A DNA stretch of 64,000 nt from Poriferisodalis sp965208925 (GCF_965208925.1 NZ_OZ242364.1:1240001-1304000); one strand, 5' to 3'; counted from the first letter of the stretch, positions 17,173 through 28,275 are shown. Translations and numbers: made by a program. Notes: generated by a model from the letters alone, not told the origin.

Positions 17173-17798
17173 CTTTCTTTACTGAGGAGAACCGCACGCT
17201 GGCACGCGAGATCATCGGCCGCTACCCGAAGCGCCGGTCGGCGATGATCCCGCTGTTGCATGTCGCACAGGCACAAGCCGGCTGGGTCACCCCCGAGGCG
17301 ATGGTGGAGATCGCCGAGCTCGTCGACGCCACGTCCGCCGAGGTGCTTGGCACTTGCTCGTTCTACGAGATGTTCAAGCGGGAGCCCGTGGGCAAGTACC
17401 TCGTCAACATCTGCGCCACCATGTCGTGCGCGCTGGCCGGCGCCGCCGAGCTCATGGAACACGCCGAGGAGCGGCTGGGCGTGCGCGCCGGCGGCACCAC
17501 TCCCGACGGCCTGTTCACGCTGGCATCCGCGGAGTGCCAGGCCGCCTGCACCGAGGCGCCCTGCCTGCAGGTGAACTATCGCTACCGCTACCGGGTGGAC
17601 GCCGACGGGTTCGACCAGCTCATTGACGACCTTGCTGCGGGCACGCTGGACGAAGAGATCCCGCCGCACGGGGTCACTGCTCGTGTGCGGCAGCACATCC
17701 CGGCCAGCCGAGCGGTCGGCGCCGTGCCTCCCGAAGACGTGAACGAAGAGCCTGTGTGGCTGGCAGCAACAGCAGGCAACGGCGAGGCCGAGCGATGA
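17169..17798 (+). CDS. nuoE: NADH-quinone oxidoreductase subunit E, first complex I
   Basis: 209 residues; 24 kDa subunit with the N1a 2Fe-2S cluster in the NADH module. Start ATG overlaps the nuoD stop (ATGA). Cysteines of the thioredoxin-like fold are in NICATMSCALAG and ECQAACTEAPCLQVN. The N-terminus has the expected helical part ending in GTCSFYEMF. The C-terminal 40 residues are variable. This gene and the next two are the NADH module that the second operon lacks. Confidence 0.94.
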   Translation: MTFFTEENRTLAREIIGRYPKRRSAMIPLLHVAQAQAGWVTPEAMVEIAELVDATSAEVLGTCSFYEMFKREPVGKYLVNICATMSCALAGAAELMEHAEERLGVRAGGTTPDGLFTLASAECQAACTEAPCLQVNYRYRYRVDADGFDQLIDDLAAGTLDEEIPPHGVTARVRQHIPASRAVGAVPPEDVNEEPVWLAATAGNGEAER

Positions 17799-17868
17799 AC
17801 AGTGACCGCCGCCGCGTTGGTGGCCGCTTCGCGTCCGACGGCGACATACTCAGCGGAAGACTCAGCTG

Positions 17869-19335
17869 ATGGCGTCGTACACGATTCCCCACGCGCCTGG
17901 TTTCGTAGCCAACGACGCGCCCCGCATCGTCACCGAGCGATTCGACCATCCCGACAGCTACACGCTCGAGCGCTACCTGGCTACCGGCGGTTACGAGGGA
18001 TTGCGTGCCGCCTTGGGGCGCACACCCGATGACGTCCACGGCGAGGTTCGCAGCGCGACCCTGCTCGGGCGCGGCGGCGCTGGCTTTCCTGCAGGCGTGA
18101 AGTGGGGTTTCTGCCCGCCAGGGGTGTGGCCCCGCTACCTCGTCGTGAACGGTGATGAGTCCGAGCCGGGCACCTACAAGGACCGCCTGCTGATGGAGCT
18201 GGATCCGCATCAGCTCATCGAGGGATGCCTCATTGCTTGCTATGCGGTCGGGCTGTCGCAGTGCTTCCTGTACATACGCGGCGAGATGGCCGTCGCGCAG
18301 GAGCGTGTCGCGCAGGCCCTCAATGAGGCTTACGAGGCCGGCTGGGTAGGCCGCAACATCTGCGGCACCGACTTCTCGGTCGACATCGTGCTGCACTGGG
18401 GTGCTGGCGCCTATGTGGTGGGAGAGGAAACGGCCCTCATCGAGAGCCTGGAAGGCAACCGCGGCATGCCGCGGCTCAAGCCCCCCTACTTCCCGGCAGC
18501 CATCGGGCTGTACGGCCAGCCGACCATCGTCAACAACGTGGAGACCTTGGCGAACCTGCCGTGGATCATGCGCAACGGCGCTGCGGCATTCACGGCCATC
18601 GGCACGCCCACCTCGCCGGGCACGCGCATGATCGCTGTCAGCGGTCACGTTCAGCGCCCCGGCGTGTACGAGATCACCAACGGCACCACCACGTTCCGTG
18701 ACCTCATCTACGGCGAGGACTACTGCGGAGGCCTGCGTCCCGGCCGGGAGCTGAAGGCGTTCGTGCCCGGCGGCGGCTCAGCCCCGTGGTTCACGCCGGC
18801 ACAGCTCGACCTTCCCTTCGAGGCCTCCGAAGTGGGCCCGCAGGGCTCGATGCTGGGCTCGGGCGCGGTGATGGTGATGGACGACACCACCGACATCCCC
18901 GCCGCGGCGCTGACGTTGACCAAGTTCTACGCGCACGAGTCATGCGGCAAGTGCGTGCCGTGCCGGGAAGGGGCCACCTGGCTGGAGCGGGTGCTGCGGC
19001 GCGTGTGCGACGGCACGGGCACACCACGCGATCTCGAGGTGCTGCTCGAGGTCGGCGCTTCGATCAGCCCGGGAGACTTCCCTCACGCCGCGGTTCCCGA
19101 ACGAGGCCTCGAGGCGAAACCGTTCCCGTACCAGATGACCACCATCTGCTTCGTAGGTCCGTCGGCATTCGCGCCGCTGCACTCGGCCATGACGCTGTTC
19201 CCCGAGGAGTTCGAGGCTCTGGTGGCCCCGAACGCGCATCTTGAGACCGGGCCGTCTCACGGCTCGGCATCAAGCACTGGCCTGCTTGGCAGCTCGGCAT
19301 CCGGTTCAGTGTCGGAGGTGTCCATCCGTGTCTGA
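17869..19335 (+). CDS. nuoF: NADH-quinone oxidoreductase subunit F, first complex I
   Basis: 488 residues; binds NADH, FMN and the N3 4Fe-4S cluster. Visible: GRGGAGFPAGVKW (about residue 67), NGDESEPGTYKDR, and the cluster site ESCGKCVPCREG (C359, C362, C365) with a later Cys in TTICFVG. The last 35 or so residues (after FEALVAPN) are Ser/Gly-rich and not part of the family fold; the DNA there shows a 30-bp periodicity. The stop overlaps the nuoG GTG start by 8 bp. A 70-bp gap separates it from nuoE. Confidence 0.95.
   Translation: MASYTIPHAPGFVANDAPRIVTERFDHPDSYTLERYLATGGYEGLRAALGRTPDDVHGEVRSATLLGRGGAGFPAGVKWGFCPPGVWPRYLVVNGDESEPGTYKDRLLMELDPHQLIEGCLIACYAVGLSQCFLYIRGEMAVAQERVAQALNEAYEAGWVGRNICGTDFSVDIVLHWGAGAYVVGEETALIESLEGNRGMPRLKPPYFPAAIGLYGQPTIVNNVETLANLPWIMRNGAAAFTAIGTPTSPGTRMIAVSGHVQRPGVYEITNGTTTFRDLIYGEDYCGGLRPGRELKAFVPGGGSAPWFTPAQLDLPFEASEVGPQGSMLGSGAVMVMDDTTDIPAAALTLTKFYAHESCGKCVPCREGATWLERVLRRVCDGTGTPRDLEVLLEVGASISPGDFPHAAVPERGLEAKPFPYQMTTICFVGPSAFAPLHSAMTLFPEEFEALVAPNAHLETGPSHGSASSTGLLGSSASGSVSEVSIRV
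19261..19320 (+). repeat. possible degenerate 30-bp repeat pair in the nuoF tail
   Basis: CTCGGCATC occurs at 19263 and again at 19293, exactly 30 bp apart. Between them CAAGCA-CTGGCC-TGCTTG (19271-19288) forms a 6-bp stem. The element ATCAAGCACTGG resembles the ATCAGCACA spacer of the nuoA units. Weaker than the nuoA and nuoB arrays. Confidence 0.45.
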
Positions 19336-21817
19336 CACAGCGGCTGCCGACGCTGCACCAAGCACCGTCGAGGTGACGATCAACGGAGTCGCCGTCGATG
19401 CGCGACCGGGCGAACTCGTCATCGCAGCGGCGGAGCGTGCCGGAGTGCACATCCCGCGCTTCTGTTACCACGAGCGGATGAGCTCGGTCGGCATGTGCCG
19501 CATGTGCCTCGTCGAGATCGACACCGGCCGCGGGCCTCAGCTGCAGGCATCCTGCATGGTCCCGGTCTCGCCGCAGATGGTGGTTGACACCGCCAGCGAG
19601 CGCACGCAGCGAGCACAGGAAGGCGTGCTCGAGCTGCTGCTCATCAACCATCCGCTGGACTGCCCGGTCTGCGACAAGGGCGGCGAGTGTCCGCTGCAGG
19701 ACCAGACCATGGCCTACGGCCCGGGCGAGTCCAGGTTCGTCGAGGAGAAACGGCACTTCGAAAAGCCGATCCCCATCTCCGAGCTGGTGCACCTCGACCG
19801 TGAGCGCTGCATCCTGTGCGACCGCTGCACCCGGTTTGCGGATGAGATCGCCGGCGATCCGCTCATCGACTTCACCGAGCGCGGCAACGAGACCCAGGTG
19901 CTCACCTTCCCCGGCGAGCCCTTCTCGTCGTATTTCTCGGGCAACACGGTCCAGATCTGCCCGGTCGGTGCGCTCACCGCAGCGCCCTACCGCTTCAAAG
20001 CGCGGCCGTGGGATCTCGTCGAGACCGAGTCCACCTGCACGACGTGCTCAGTGGGCTGCCGGATCGCAGTGCAGTCGTCTCGCAACGAGTTGGTGCGCTA
20101 TCTCGGTGTCGACATCGACCCGGTCAACCATGGCTGGCTGTGCGACAAGGGTCGCTTTGCCTTCGGCTCAGTGGCGAGCCCCAACCGGGTGACGACGCCG
20201 CTGCAGGCCCGCGCGCCGTCGGGCACCACCTCGGACCTCTCCGACGATGAGCCGCTGCGACGCTTCCAACCGACCGACTGGGCGAATGCCCTCGGTGCGG
20301 TGGCTGCTGCGATCAGGGCGGCCCGACCCGGCGCGATCGCCGTGCTCGGCGGTGCCCGCGGCACCAACGAGGACGCCTACGCCTGGTCGAAACTGGCCCG
20401 CACGGTGCTGCGTACCGACCACGTGGATGCGCAGCTCGGCGATGGGCTGCCCGCAGAGCTGGCGGTGGGCCTGCCGGCAGCGACGATCGATGAGGCGTGC
20501 AACGCCGACACGACGCTGCTGGTATGCGGAGACCTCCGCGAGGAGCTGCCGGTGCTGCACCTGCGCCTGCGCGGCGCGGCGCGAGCGGGCACCACCCGCT
20601 TGGTCGAGATTGCTCCGGCCACCACTGGTCTGACGCGAAACGCAGTTCGTGCCGAGCAGTGCCGAGGCGGCGAGGCGGCGTCGGTGCTGCGGAACCTGCT
20701 CGACGGCGACGACCCGCTGGTCGGCGAGCTGGCATCTGGATCGGTCGTCGTGGTGCTGGGCCGCTCGTCGGTGTCGGAGTCGGCCGAGGCGACGGCCGAG
20801 GTGGCCTCGGTGATCAGCGCCCGCGTCCCCCACGCCCGTTTCCTCGTCGCCGCACGCCGCGGCAACGTCCGCGGCGCGCTCGACATGGGCTTGGCGCCCG
20901 GGATGCTCCCGGGGCGGGCACTGAGCGCCAGCCCGCCGCCGGAGCTCGCGACGGCGTGGGGAGAACTGCCTGGCGAACGCGGGCACGACGCCACGGGAAT
21001 CCTCACCGCAGCCGCCTCCGGCGAGATCGACGTGCTCTTCCTGCTCGGCGCTGATCCCCTGACTGACTTCCCCGACAGCATGCTGGCGCGCCTCGGCGTG
21101 TCGGGCGCGGGCACGGTGGTGGCGGTGGACTCGTTCGTGAGCCAATCGGTGGCGGAAGCCGACATCGTGCTGCCTGCCGCCGTGTTCGGGGAGAAATCGG
21201 GCACCACGACCAACCTGGAGGGACGCGTCTCGGCCGTCGGCGAGTTGGTGACGGCGCCGGGCTCAGCGCGTCCCGACTGGATGATCGCTGCCGAGCTGGC
21301 CGCGCTGTGCGGCGGCGACCTCGGCTTCCTGTCGGTCGAAGAGATAACTGCAGAGATCGCGACTGTATGCACCACGCATGCTGGGGTGACCGGCCCGGCC
21401 CTTGCCGCTGACGGCGTGGTGGCGCCGGGAGCGGCCTTCGAGCCCGAGTTCCCGCCCGAACACGTGGCGCCAGCGCGAGACGCCTACGGCCTCCGCCTGG
21501 TCTGCAGCCGCAAGCTGTACGACGGTGGCGTGACGGTCGGCCAGACGCCGGCGCTGGCGTCGCTGGCCGCCGAAACGGTGATGCGCGTGCACCCGGTTGA
21601 CCTGGAGCGAGTGGGTGTCGAATCGGGCACCGAAGTCGAGGTGCATTCCGACCGCGGCGCGCTGCGGCTGCCGATCGTGGCCGACGCCGGCATCGCCCGC
21701 GGCAACGTCGCTGTGCTGTTCCCCTCGCCTCACATCGATGTGGGGGCATTGATCGACGTGACGGCCCCAGTCACCGACGTGCGGATCGAGACCCGCGCCG
21801 GCGAGGCGTCGAGATGA
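19328..21817 (+). CDS. nuoG: NADH-quinone oxidoreductase subunit G, first complex I
   Basis: 829 residues from a GTG giving MSDTAAADAAPSTVEVTING; the open frame before it is read-through of nuoF. N-terminal 2Fe-2S ferredoxin domain: CYHERMSSVGMCRMCLVEID, with the fourth Cys in QASCMV. Then the His/Cys 4Fe-4S region DCPVCDKGGECPLQD, a second 4Fe-4S set RCILCDRCTRF with ICPVGALT, and the N7-type site CTTCSVGC. The remaining 550 residues are the molybdopterin-oxidoreductase-like fold, which in complex I is not catalytic. Overlaps nuoF and nuoH. Confidence 0.94.
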   Translation: MSDTAAADAAPSTVEVTINGVAVDARPGELVIAAAERAGVHIPRFCYHERMSSVGMCRMCLVEIDTGRGPQLQASCMVPVSPQMVVDTASERTQRAQEGVLELLLINHPLDCPVCDKGGECPLQDQTMAYGPGESRFVEEKRHFEKPIPISELVHLDRERCILCDRCTRFADEIAGDPLIDFTERGNETQVLTFPGEPFSSYFSGNTVQICPVGALTAAPYRFKARPWDLVETESTCTTCSVGCRIAVQSSRNELVRYLGVDIDPVNHGWLCDKGRFAFGSVASPNRVTTPLQARAPSGTTSDLSDDEPLRRFQPTDWANALGAVAAAIRAARPGAIAVLGGARGTNEDAYAWSKLARTVLRTDHVDAQLGDGLPAELAVGLPAATIDEACNADTTLLVCGDLREELPVLHLRLRGAARAGTTRLVEIAPATTGLTRNAVRAEQCRGGEAASVLRNLLDGDDPLVGELASGSVVVVLGRSSVSESAEATAEVASVISARVPHARFLVAARRGNVRGALDMGLAPGMLPGRALSASPPPELATAWGELPGERGHDATGILTAAASGEIDVLFLLGADPLTDFPDSMLARLGVSGAGTVVAVDSFVSQSVAEADIVLPAAVFGEKSGTTTNLEGRVSAVGELVTAPGSARPDWMIAAELAALCGGDLGFLSVEEITAEIATVCTTHAGVTGPALAADGVVAPGAAFEPEFPPEHVAPARDAYGLRLVCSRKLYDGGVTVGQTPALASLAAETVMRVHPVDLERVGVESGTEVEVHSDRGALRLPIVADAGIARGNVAVLFPSPHIDVGALIDVTAPVTDVRIETRAGEASR

Positions 21818-23127
21818 CTGGGGATCCGCTGTTTGCCGATGGGGTCGACTGGGGCGACATCGGCATCATGGGCATCAAGGTGCTCGTGGCGTTCGCTGCA
21901 CTGCTGGTCGCCACCATGTTCATGATCTGGTTCGAGCGCAAGCTGATCTCGGACATGCAGCACCGCATCGGTCCCAACGTGGCCGGACCGTGGGGCCTGC
22001 TGCAGGCCTTCGCCGACGGCGTGAAGTTCTTCTTCAAGGAAGACCTCCGCCCCGCCAATGCCGACCCCCTCGTCTTCCGGCTGGCGCCCTACATCTCGGC
22101 GGTCACCGCGTTCGTCGCTTTCGCGATCGTGCCGATCGGCGGCGTCTTCACCAACCCGGCGTCGGCTCCCACGGGAATTCGCAGCGGCACGGTCACGCTC
22201 TTCGGCAAGGAGACCATCCTGCAGGTGGCCGATCCGCCGGTCGGCATTCTGCTGCTGCTCGCGATGTCTTCAGTGGCCGTCTACGGCGTGATGCTGGCGG
22301 GCTGGTCTTCGGGATCGAAATACCCGCTCATCGGATCGGTACGGGCCTCGGCACAGGCCATCTCGTACGAAGCCGCGCTGGGCATGGCCGTGGTCGCGGC
22401 GGTGATCGTGACTGGCTCCCTGTCCACCCAGCACATCGTGGCGGACCAAGCGGGCGGCATCGGCAATTGGCTGATCCTGACGACTGGCATCGTGCCGTTC
22501 GTCGTCTTCCTCATCTCTGCAACTGCTGAGCTGAACCGCCCGCCGTTCGATCTCGTCGAGGCCGAGCAGGAGCTCGTAGGCGGTTTCCACACCGAGTACT
22601 CCTCGATCCGCTTCGCGCTGTTCTTCCTGGCCGAGTTCATGAATGTCATCACGATGTCGGCGATCATGGTCACGCTGTTCTTTGGCGGTCCGGCAGGACC
22701 CATCTTCTTCGGCCTGACGTGGCTGTGGCCCACCGTCTGGTTCCTGGTCAAGGTGCTCGCCTTCCTGTTCGTGTTCGTGTGGTTCCGGGCCACGCTGCCT
22801 CGGCTGCGCTACGACCAGCTGATGTCGCTGGGATGGAAGGTCCTCATCCCGGTGATGCTGTTCTGGCTGATGTTCCTGGGTCTGCGGCAGCTGGTATCCG
22901 ACCAGGAGGGCTGGAACCTGGCGCAACAGCTGGTGGTGACGCTGGCGGTGAGCGCCGCAGCGTTCGCGCTGGGATGGGCGCTGCTGGCAGCAGCACTGCG
23001 GGCTGCCAAGCGTCGAGTTGACGACATCGACGAAGACTTCGACGCCGGCGCTGCGCCCCCGGACCGCACGCCCGCCGGCTCGGCGCCGCCCCGCGGCACG
23101 CCCAGCAACACAGCAGGGGGAGGCTGA
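21814..23127 (+). CDS. nuoH: NADH-quinone oxidoreductase subunit H, first complex I
   Basis: 437 residues, eight or more membrane helices; the heel subunit that holds part of the quinone tunnel. Conserved ERKLISDMQHRIGPNVAGPWG, FADGVKFFFKED and AELNRPPFDLVEAEQELVGG are visible. The last 40 residues (after the final helix) form a Pro/Gly/Asp-rich cytoplasmic tail not usual for the family. ATGA overlap with nuoG and TGATG overlap with nuoI. Confidence 0.95.
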   Translation: MTGDPLFADGVDWGDIGIMGIKVLVAFAALLVATMFMIWFERKLISDMQHRIGPNVAGPWGLLQAFADGVKFFFKEDLRPANADPLVFRLAPYISAVTAFVAFAIVPIGGVFTNPASAPTGIRSGTVTLFGKETILQVADPPVGILLLLAMSSVAVYGVMLAGWSSGSKYPLIGSVRASAQAISYEAALGMAVVAAVIVTGSLSTQHIVADQAGGIGNWLILTTGIVPFVVFLISATAELNRPPFDLVEAEQELVGGFHTEYSSIRFALFFLAEFMNVITMSAIMVTLFFGGPAGPIFFGLTWLWPTVWFLVKVLAFLFVFVWFRATLPRLRYDQLMSLGWKVLIPVMLFWLMFLGLRQLVSDQEGWNLAQQLVVTLAVSAAAFALGWALLAAALRAAKRRVDDIDEDFDAGAAPPDRTPAGSAPPRGTPSNTAGGG

Positions 23128-23810
23128 TGGGCTACCTCGACGGCTTCAAGGTCACGTTCGGCAAGCTCTTCGGCGAGCGGGTCACCACCGAGTACCCCCA
23201 CGAGAAGCGGCCGAAGCCGCCTCGCTTCCACGGGCGCCACGTGCTCAACCGCTACCCCGACGGCATGGAGAAGTGCATCGGGTGCGAACTGTGCGCGGGT
23301 GTCTGCCCGGCCCGCTGCATCTACGTGCGCGGGGCCGACAATTCGCCCGACGACCCGGTGTCGCCGGGGGAGCGCTTCGGCTACGTCTACGAGATCAACT
23401 ACCTGCGCTGCATTCACTGCGACCTGTGCGTGGAAGCCTGCCCGACCGAGGCCATCACCGAGACGAAGGTCTTCGAGTTCAGCTTCCCGACCCGCCGCGA
23501 CGCCATCTACACCAAGGACGAGTTGCTGACCGACGGCGACGGCCGGCCCCGGCGCCAGCCGTGGGAGCTGTGGCACGACGGCGACGACGAGCACACGTCT
23601 GGCTGGATGCGGGCCACCTCGCCGTCGGGCCAGCCCGACTACGAGGGCCGTGTCGGCTGGAGCGGTGAGCTGGGCTACGGCGTGCGAGCGCCCGAGCAGG
23701 GCCAACACGCGGACTACGACGGCGGGGAAGACGACCCGCTCGCGGCCGGCGACGAGCCGACCGACCCCGACGAGCACGGCCACGCGCCTGCGGCAGGAGA
23801 TCATCACTGA
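23127..23810 (+). CDS. nuoI: NADH-quinone oxidoreductase subunit I, first complex I
   Basis: 227 residues; carries clusters N6a and N6b. The two 4Fe-4S sites are CIGCELCAGVCPARC and CIHCDLCVEACPTEA. The fold ends near residue 150; beyond it is an acidic, His-containing tail (about residues 185-227, ending DEHGHAPAAGDHH) that is not needed for the clusters. Coupled to nuoH and nuoJ by single-base overlaps. Confidence 0.95.
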   Translation: MGYLDGFKVTFGKLFGERVTTEYPHEKRPKPPRFHGRHVLNRYPDGMEKCIGCELCAGVCPARCIYVRGADNSPDDPVSPGERFGYVYEINYLRCIHCDLCVEACPTEAITETKVFEFSFPTRRDAIYTKDELLTDGDGRPRRQPWELWHDGDDEHTSGWMRATSPSGQPDYEGRVGWSGELGYGVRAPEQGQHADYDGGEDDPLAAGDEPTDPDEHGHAPAAGDHH

Positions 23811-24451
23811 TGGTCGAAGTGGTGGTGTTTGCGGTAGCCGGTGCCGCATGCCTCGTCGGCGCGGTCGGCGTGGTGCTGTCGCGCAATCCGGTGCATGCGG
23901 CGCTCATGCTGGTGATGACGCTGTTCGGCATTGCGGTGCTGTTCGTCGCGTTGCAGGCCCACTTCATCGCCGCTGTGCAGGTCATCGTGTACGCCGGTGC
24001 CATCGTGGTGCTGTTCCTGTTCGTCATCATGTTGCTCGGCGTGGATCGGGCCGCCGAGCTGTCGCTGGGCGCCTTGCCGGCCCAGCGATGGACCGCGGCC
24101 GCCTTCGGCATCGGCGGTGCCGCCGTGCTGGTGTGGCTGGTTGCGGCGGTGGACCGGATCTTCAAGGGCACTCGTTCGTACGAGCTTGAGCAACTCGGCA
24201 TCGTCGCCGCCGACGCCGACGCGGCTGCCACGAGCTATGCCACCGATGTCAGCGCGATCGCCCGGTCGCTGTTCTCCGACTACGTGTACGCGTTCGAGCT
24301 GACGTCGCTGTTGCTCATTGTGGCGGTTATCGGAACAGTGATCCTGGCCCGGCGAAGCTACGGCGCCGATGGACGGCGCGCAGGTCAGCACGGCGGCAGC
24401 CATCCGCCGTCGGCTGAGAGCAGTCAGGCGTCGGAGGAGGCACGTCAGTGA
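23810..24451 (+). CDS. nuoJ: NADH-quinone oxidoreductase subunit J, first complex I
   Basis: 213 residues with five membrane helices. The conserved stretches SRNPVHAALMLVMTLFGIAV and AVQVIVYAGAIVVLFLFVIMLLG are clear. The C-terminal 35 residues are hydrophilic, and their DNA holds two hairpins of the ATGGA-loop family. Overlaps nuoK by GTGA. Confidence 0.93.
   Translation: MVEVVVFAVAGAACLVGAVGVVLSRNPVHAALMLVMTLFGIAVLFVALQAHFIAAVQVIVYAGAIVVLFLFVIMLLGVDRAAELSLGALPAQRWTAAAFGIGGAAVLVWLVAAVDRIFKGTRSYELEQLGIVAADADAAATSYATDVSAIARSLFSDYVYAFELTSLLLIVAVIGTVILARRSYGADGRRAGQHGGSHPPSAESSQASEEARQ
24362..24410 (+). repeat. two palindromic units in the nuoJ tail
   Basis: First hairpin GGCGCCG-ATGGA-CGGCGCG (24362-24380, 6-bp stem) is followed by CAGGTCAGCAC, close to the nuoA spacers. 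Second hairpin ACGGCGG-CAGCCAT-CCGCCGT (24390-24410) has a perfect 7-bp stem and a different loop. Hairpin centres are 29 bp apart. Confidence 0.7.
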
Positions 24452-24762
24452 GCGGCCTCGAGGTAACGACCGGCTGGTACCTGACGCTGGGGGCGATGCT
24501 GTTCCTCATCGGCGGCACAGGCTTGCTGGTACGGCGCAACCCGCTGATCATGCTCATGTGCGTCGAGCTGATGCTCAACGGCGTCAATCTCAGCTTCATT
24601 GCCTTCGCCGACCGCTTCGGCGACGTGCACGGGCACACGGTGGTGCTCTTCGTCTTGGTCGTGGCAGCGGCCGAGGTGGTGGTCGGTCTCGGTCTGGTGG
24701 TGGCGGTGCTGCGCGCCTCGCCTCGTGCGACAGCGGACGATCTGTCGGCCCTGAAGGGCTGA
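24448..24762 (+). CDS. nuoK: NADH-quinone oxidoreductase subunit K, first complex I
   Basis: 104 residues, three membrane helices. GTG start overlapping the nuoJ stop. The family block RRNPLIMLMCVELMLNGVNL with the buried Glu in helix 2 is present, as is the second Glu in VVAAAEVVVGL of helix 3. Part of the proton path between NuoJ and NuoN. Confidence 0.94.
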   Translation: MSGLEVTTGWYLTLGAMLFLIGGTGLLVRRNPLIMLMCVELMLNGVNLSFIAFADRFGDVHGHTVVLFVLVVAAAEVVVGLGLVVAVLRASPRATADDLSALKG

Positions 24763-24766
24763 ACCC

Positions 24767-26680
24767 ATGGTCGAACTGGTATGGCTCATCCCCGCGCTGC
24801 CCCTCGCCGGGTTCGCCGTGCTCCTGCTGGCGGGGCCGCGTCTGGGCGAGCCGCGGGCCGGCTGGCTGGCCACCGCGGCCAGCGCCGGGTCGTTCCTGTT
24901 CACGCTCGTCACGTTTGCCGGGCTGCTGGGGCTCGACAATGAGCCAGGCGCTGCTGGCGGGCACAGCGGACGCTGGTTCACCTCGACGCTGTTCGAATGG
25001 ATGCCGATCGGGGGTCTCAAGGTAGACGCTGCGCTGCTGGTGGACCCGCTGTCGATGACGATGGCGCTGTTCGTGACGGGCGTGGGCACGCTCATCCACC
25101 TGTACTCGGTCGGCTACATGCACGGCGACCCGAAGTACTCCAAGTTCTTCCTGTATCTCAACCTGTTCCTGTTCTCGATGCTCATGCTGGTGCTGGGCGA
25201 GAACCTCGTGGTCACCTTCCTGGGCTGGGAAGGCGTGGGCACCTGCTCGTACCTGCTCATCTCGTTCTGGCACGAGCGGCCTACCGCGGCCACCGCCGGC
25301 AAGAAGGCGTTCGTCACCAACCGGATCGGCGACTTCGGCTTCATGGTCGCCACATTCCTGCTGTGGACGACGCTCGGCACGGTGTCCTACGCCGGTTCGG
25401 AGAGCTTGGCGGCGGGAGTCCCGGCACTGGCCACCGGCACCGCCACAGCTGTCTCGCTGCTCCTGCTGCTCGCGGCCGCCGGCAAGTCCGCGCAGCTCCC
25501 GCTGTACGTGTGGCTGCCCGACGCCATGGAAGGCCCGACGCCGGTGTCGGCCATGGTGCACGCGGCCACGATGGTCACCGCCGGCGTGTACCTGCTGGTG
25601 CGGCTCAACCCGGTGCTGGACGCATCCGATTGGGCGCTGCCCGTCATTGCCATTGTCGGAGCAGCCACGGCACTGTTCGCGGCACTGGCCGCAGTGGCGC
25701 AGCACGACATCAAGAGAGTGCTGGCCTACTCCACGGTCAGCCAGCTCGGCTACATGTTCCTCGCCATCGGCTCGGGTGCATACGTGGCGGCCATCTTCCA
25801 TGTGGTCACGCACGCGTTCTTCAAGGGGCTGCTGTTCCTGGGTTCGGGCTCGGTCATCCACGGCCTCGGCGATGAGCAGGACATGCGCCGCATGGGCGGC
25901 CTGCGGCTGCTCATGCCCGTCACCGCGGTCACGTTCATCGTGGGCTGGCTTGCTATCGCCGGCGTGCCGCCGCTGTCGGGCTTCTGGTCGAAGGACGAGA
26001 TCCTGCTGGCGGCGTGGGAGCAGCCGGACATAGGGCCGCTGCTGTGGATCGTGGGCTTGGTCACTGCCCTGCTGACCGCCTACTACATGAGCCGCCAGAC
26101 CTTCCTGGTGTTCTTCGGCGGCCAGCGCTGGGACGACAGCGCTCACCCGCACGAGTCACCGCCGACCATGACGCTGCCGCTCGTGCTGCTGGCCGGTGCA
26201 GCCGCCATCGGCGGCATCATGAACCTGCCGCTGGTGGGCGACTGGCTGGTGCTCGAGCACTTCTTGGAACCGGTGCTGGCGCATCCGCATCACTTCACGT
26301 CAGGAACCGGCACGAAGCTGGCGCTGGCGCTGGTTGCCGTCGTGGCGGCGCTCGGGGGCATTGCGTTCGCGATCCGTGCGTGGCTGCAGGCGCGCATTCC
26401 CACCGACAAGCTCGAGCCCGCGTTGCTCGAGAACGTCTTCTACGTCGACTCGACCATCTCGAACTTCGTGGGCGGTCCCGGCACCAAGGCGTTCGAGGCC
26501 GCAGCCGCTGCTGACCGACGCTTCGTCGACGGCGCTGTCAACGGCGTCGCGCGGCTGGTGCGCATGCTCGGCGAAGCTGTGCGGCCGCTGCAGTCGGGCT
26601 ACCTGCGGCACTACGCATCAGGCGTTGCCGTCGGCGCGATCATCCTCGTCATCTGGCTCGCGCTGCGGGGCGTTTCCTAG
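24767..26680 (+). CDS. nuoL: NADH-quinone oxidoreductase subunit L, first complex I
   Basis: 637 residues, the distal antiporter-like proton-pumping subunit. Conserved GWEGVGTCSYLLISFW, KSAQLPLYVWLPDAMEGPTP and HAATMVTAGVYLLVRL carry the lysine and histidine residues of the pump path. The C-terminus has the long lateral helix region and a last transmembrane helix (VAVGAIILVIWLAL). It starts 4 bp after nuoK and ends 2 bp before nuoM. Confidence 0.95.
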   Translation: MVELVWLIPALPLAGFAVLLLAGPRLGEPRAGWLATAASAGSFLFTLVTFAGLLGLDNEPGAAGGHSGRWFTSTLFEWMPIGGLKVDAALLVDPLSMTMALFVTGVGTLIHLYSVGYMHGDPKYSKFFLYLNLFLFSMLMLVLGENLVVTFLGWEGVGTCSYLLISFWHERPTAATAGKKAFVTNRIGDFGFMVATFLLWTTLGTVSYAGSESLAAGVPALATGTATAVSLLLLLAAAGKSAQLPLYVWLPDAMEGPTPVSAMVHAATMVTAGVYLLVRLNPVLDASDWALPVIAIVGAATALFAALAAVAQHDIKRVLAYSTVSQLGYMFLAIGSGAYVAAIFHVVTHAFFKGLLFLGSGSVIHGLGDEQDMRRMGGLRLLMPVTAVTFIVGWLAIAGVPPLSGFWSKDEILLAAWEQPDIGPLLWIVGLVTALLTAYYMSRQTFLVFFGGQRWDDSAHPHESPPTMTLPLVLLAGAAAIGGIMNLPLVGDWLVLEHFLEPVLAHPHHFTSGTGTKLALALVAVVAALGGIAFAIRAWLQARIPTDKLEPALLENVFYVDSTISNFVGGPGTKAFEAAAAADRRFVDGAVNGVARLVRMLGEAVRPLQSGYLRHYASGVAVGAIILVIWLALRGVS

Positions 26681-26682
26681 CC

Positions 26683-28274
<1,592 letters not shown>

Positions 28275-28275
<1 letters not shown>

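Noticed and set aside
24596..26152. 518-codon open frame on the minus strand opposite nuoL
   Set aside because: Rich in Arg, His, Gln and Glu with no domain pattern; it mirrors the codon bias of nuoL, as do similar long frames opposite nuoM (26677-28272), nuoN (28002-29900), nuoL2 (35201-36850) and nuoM2 (37441-39138).
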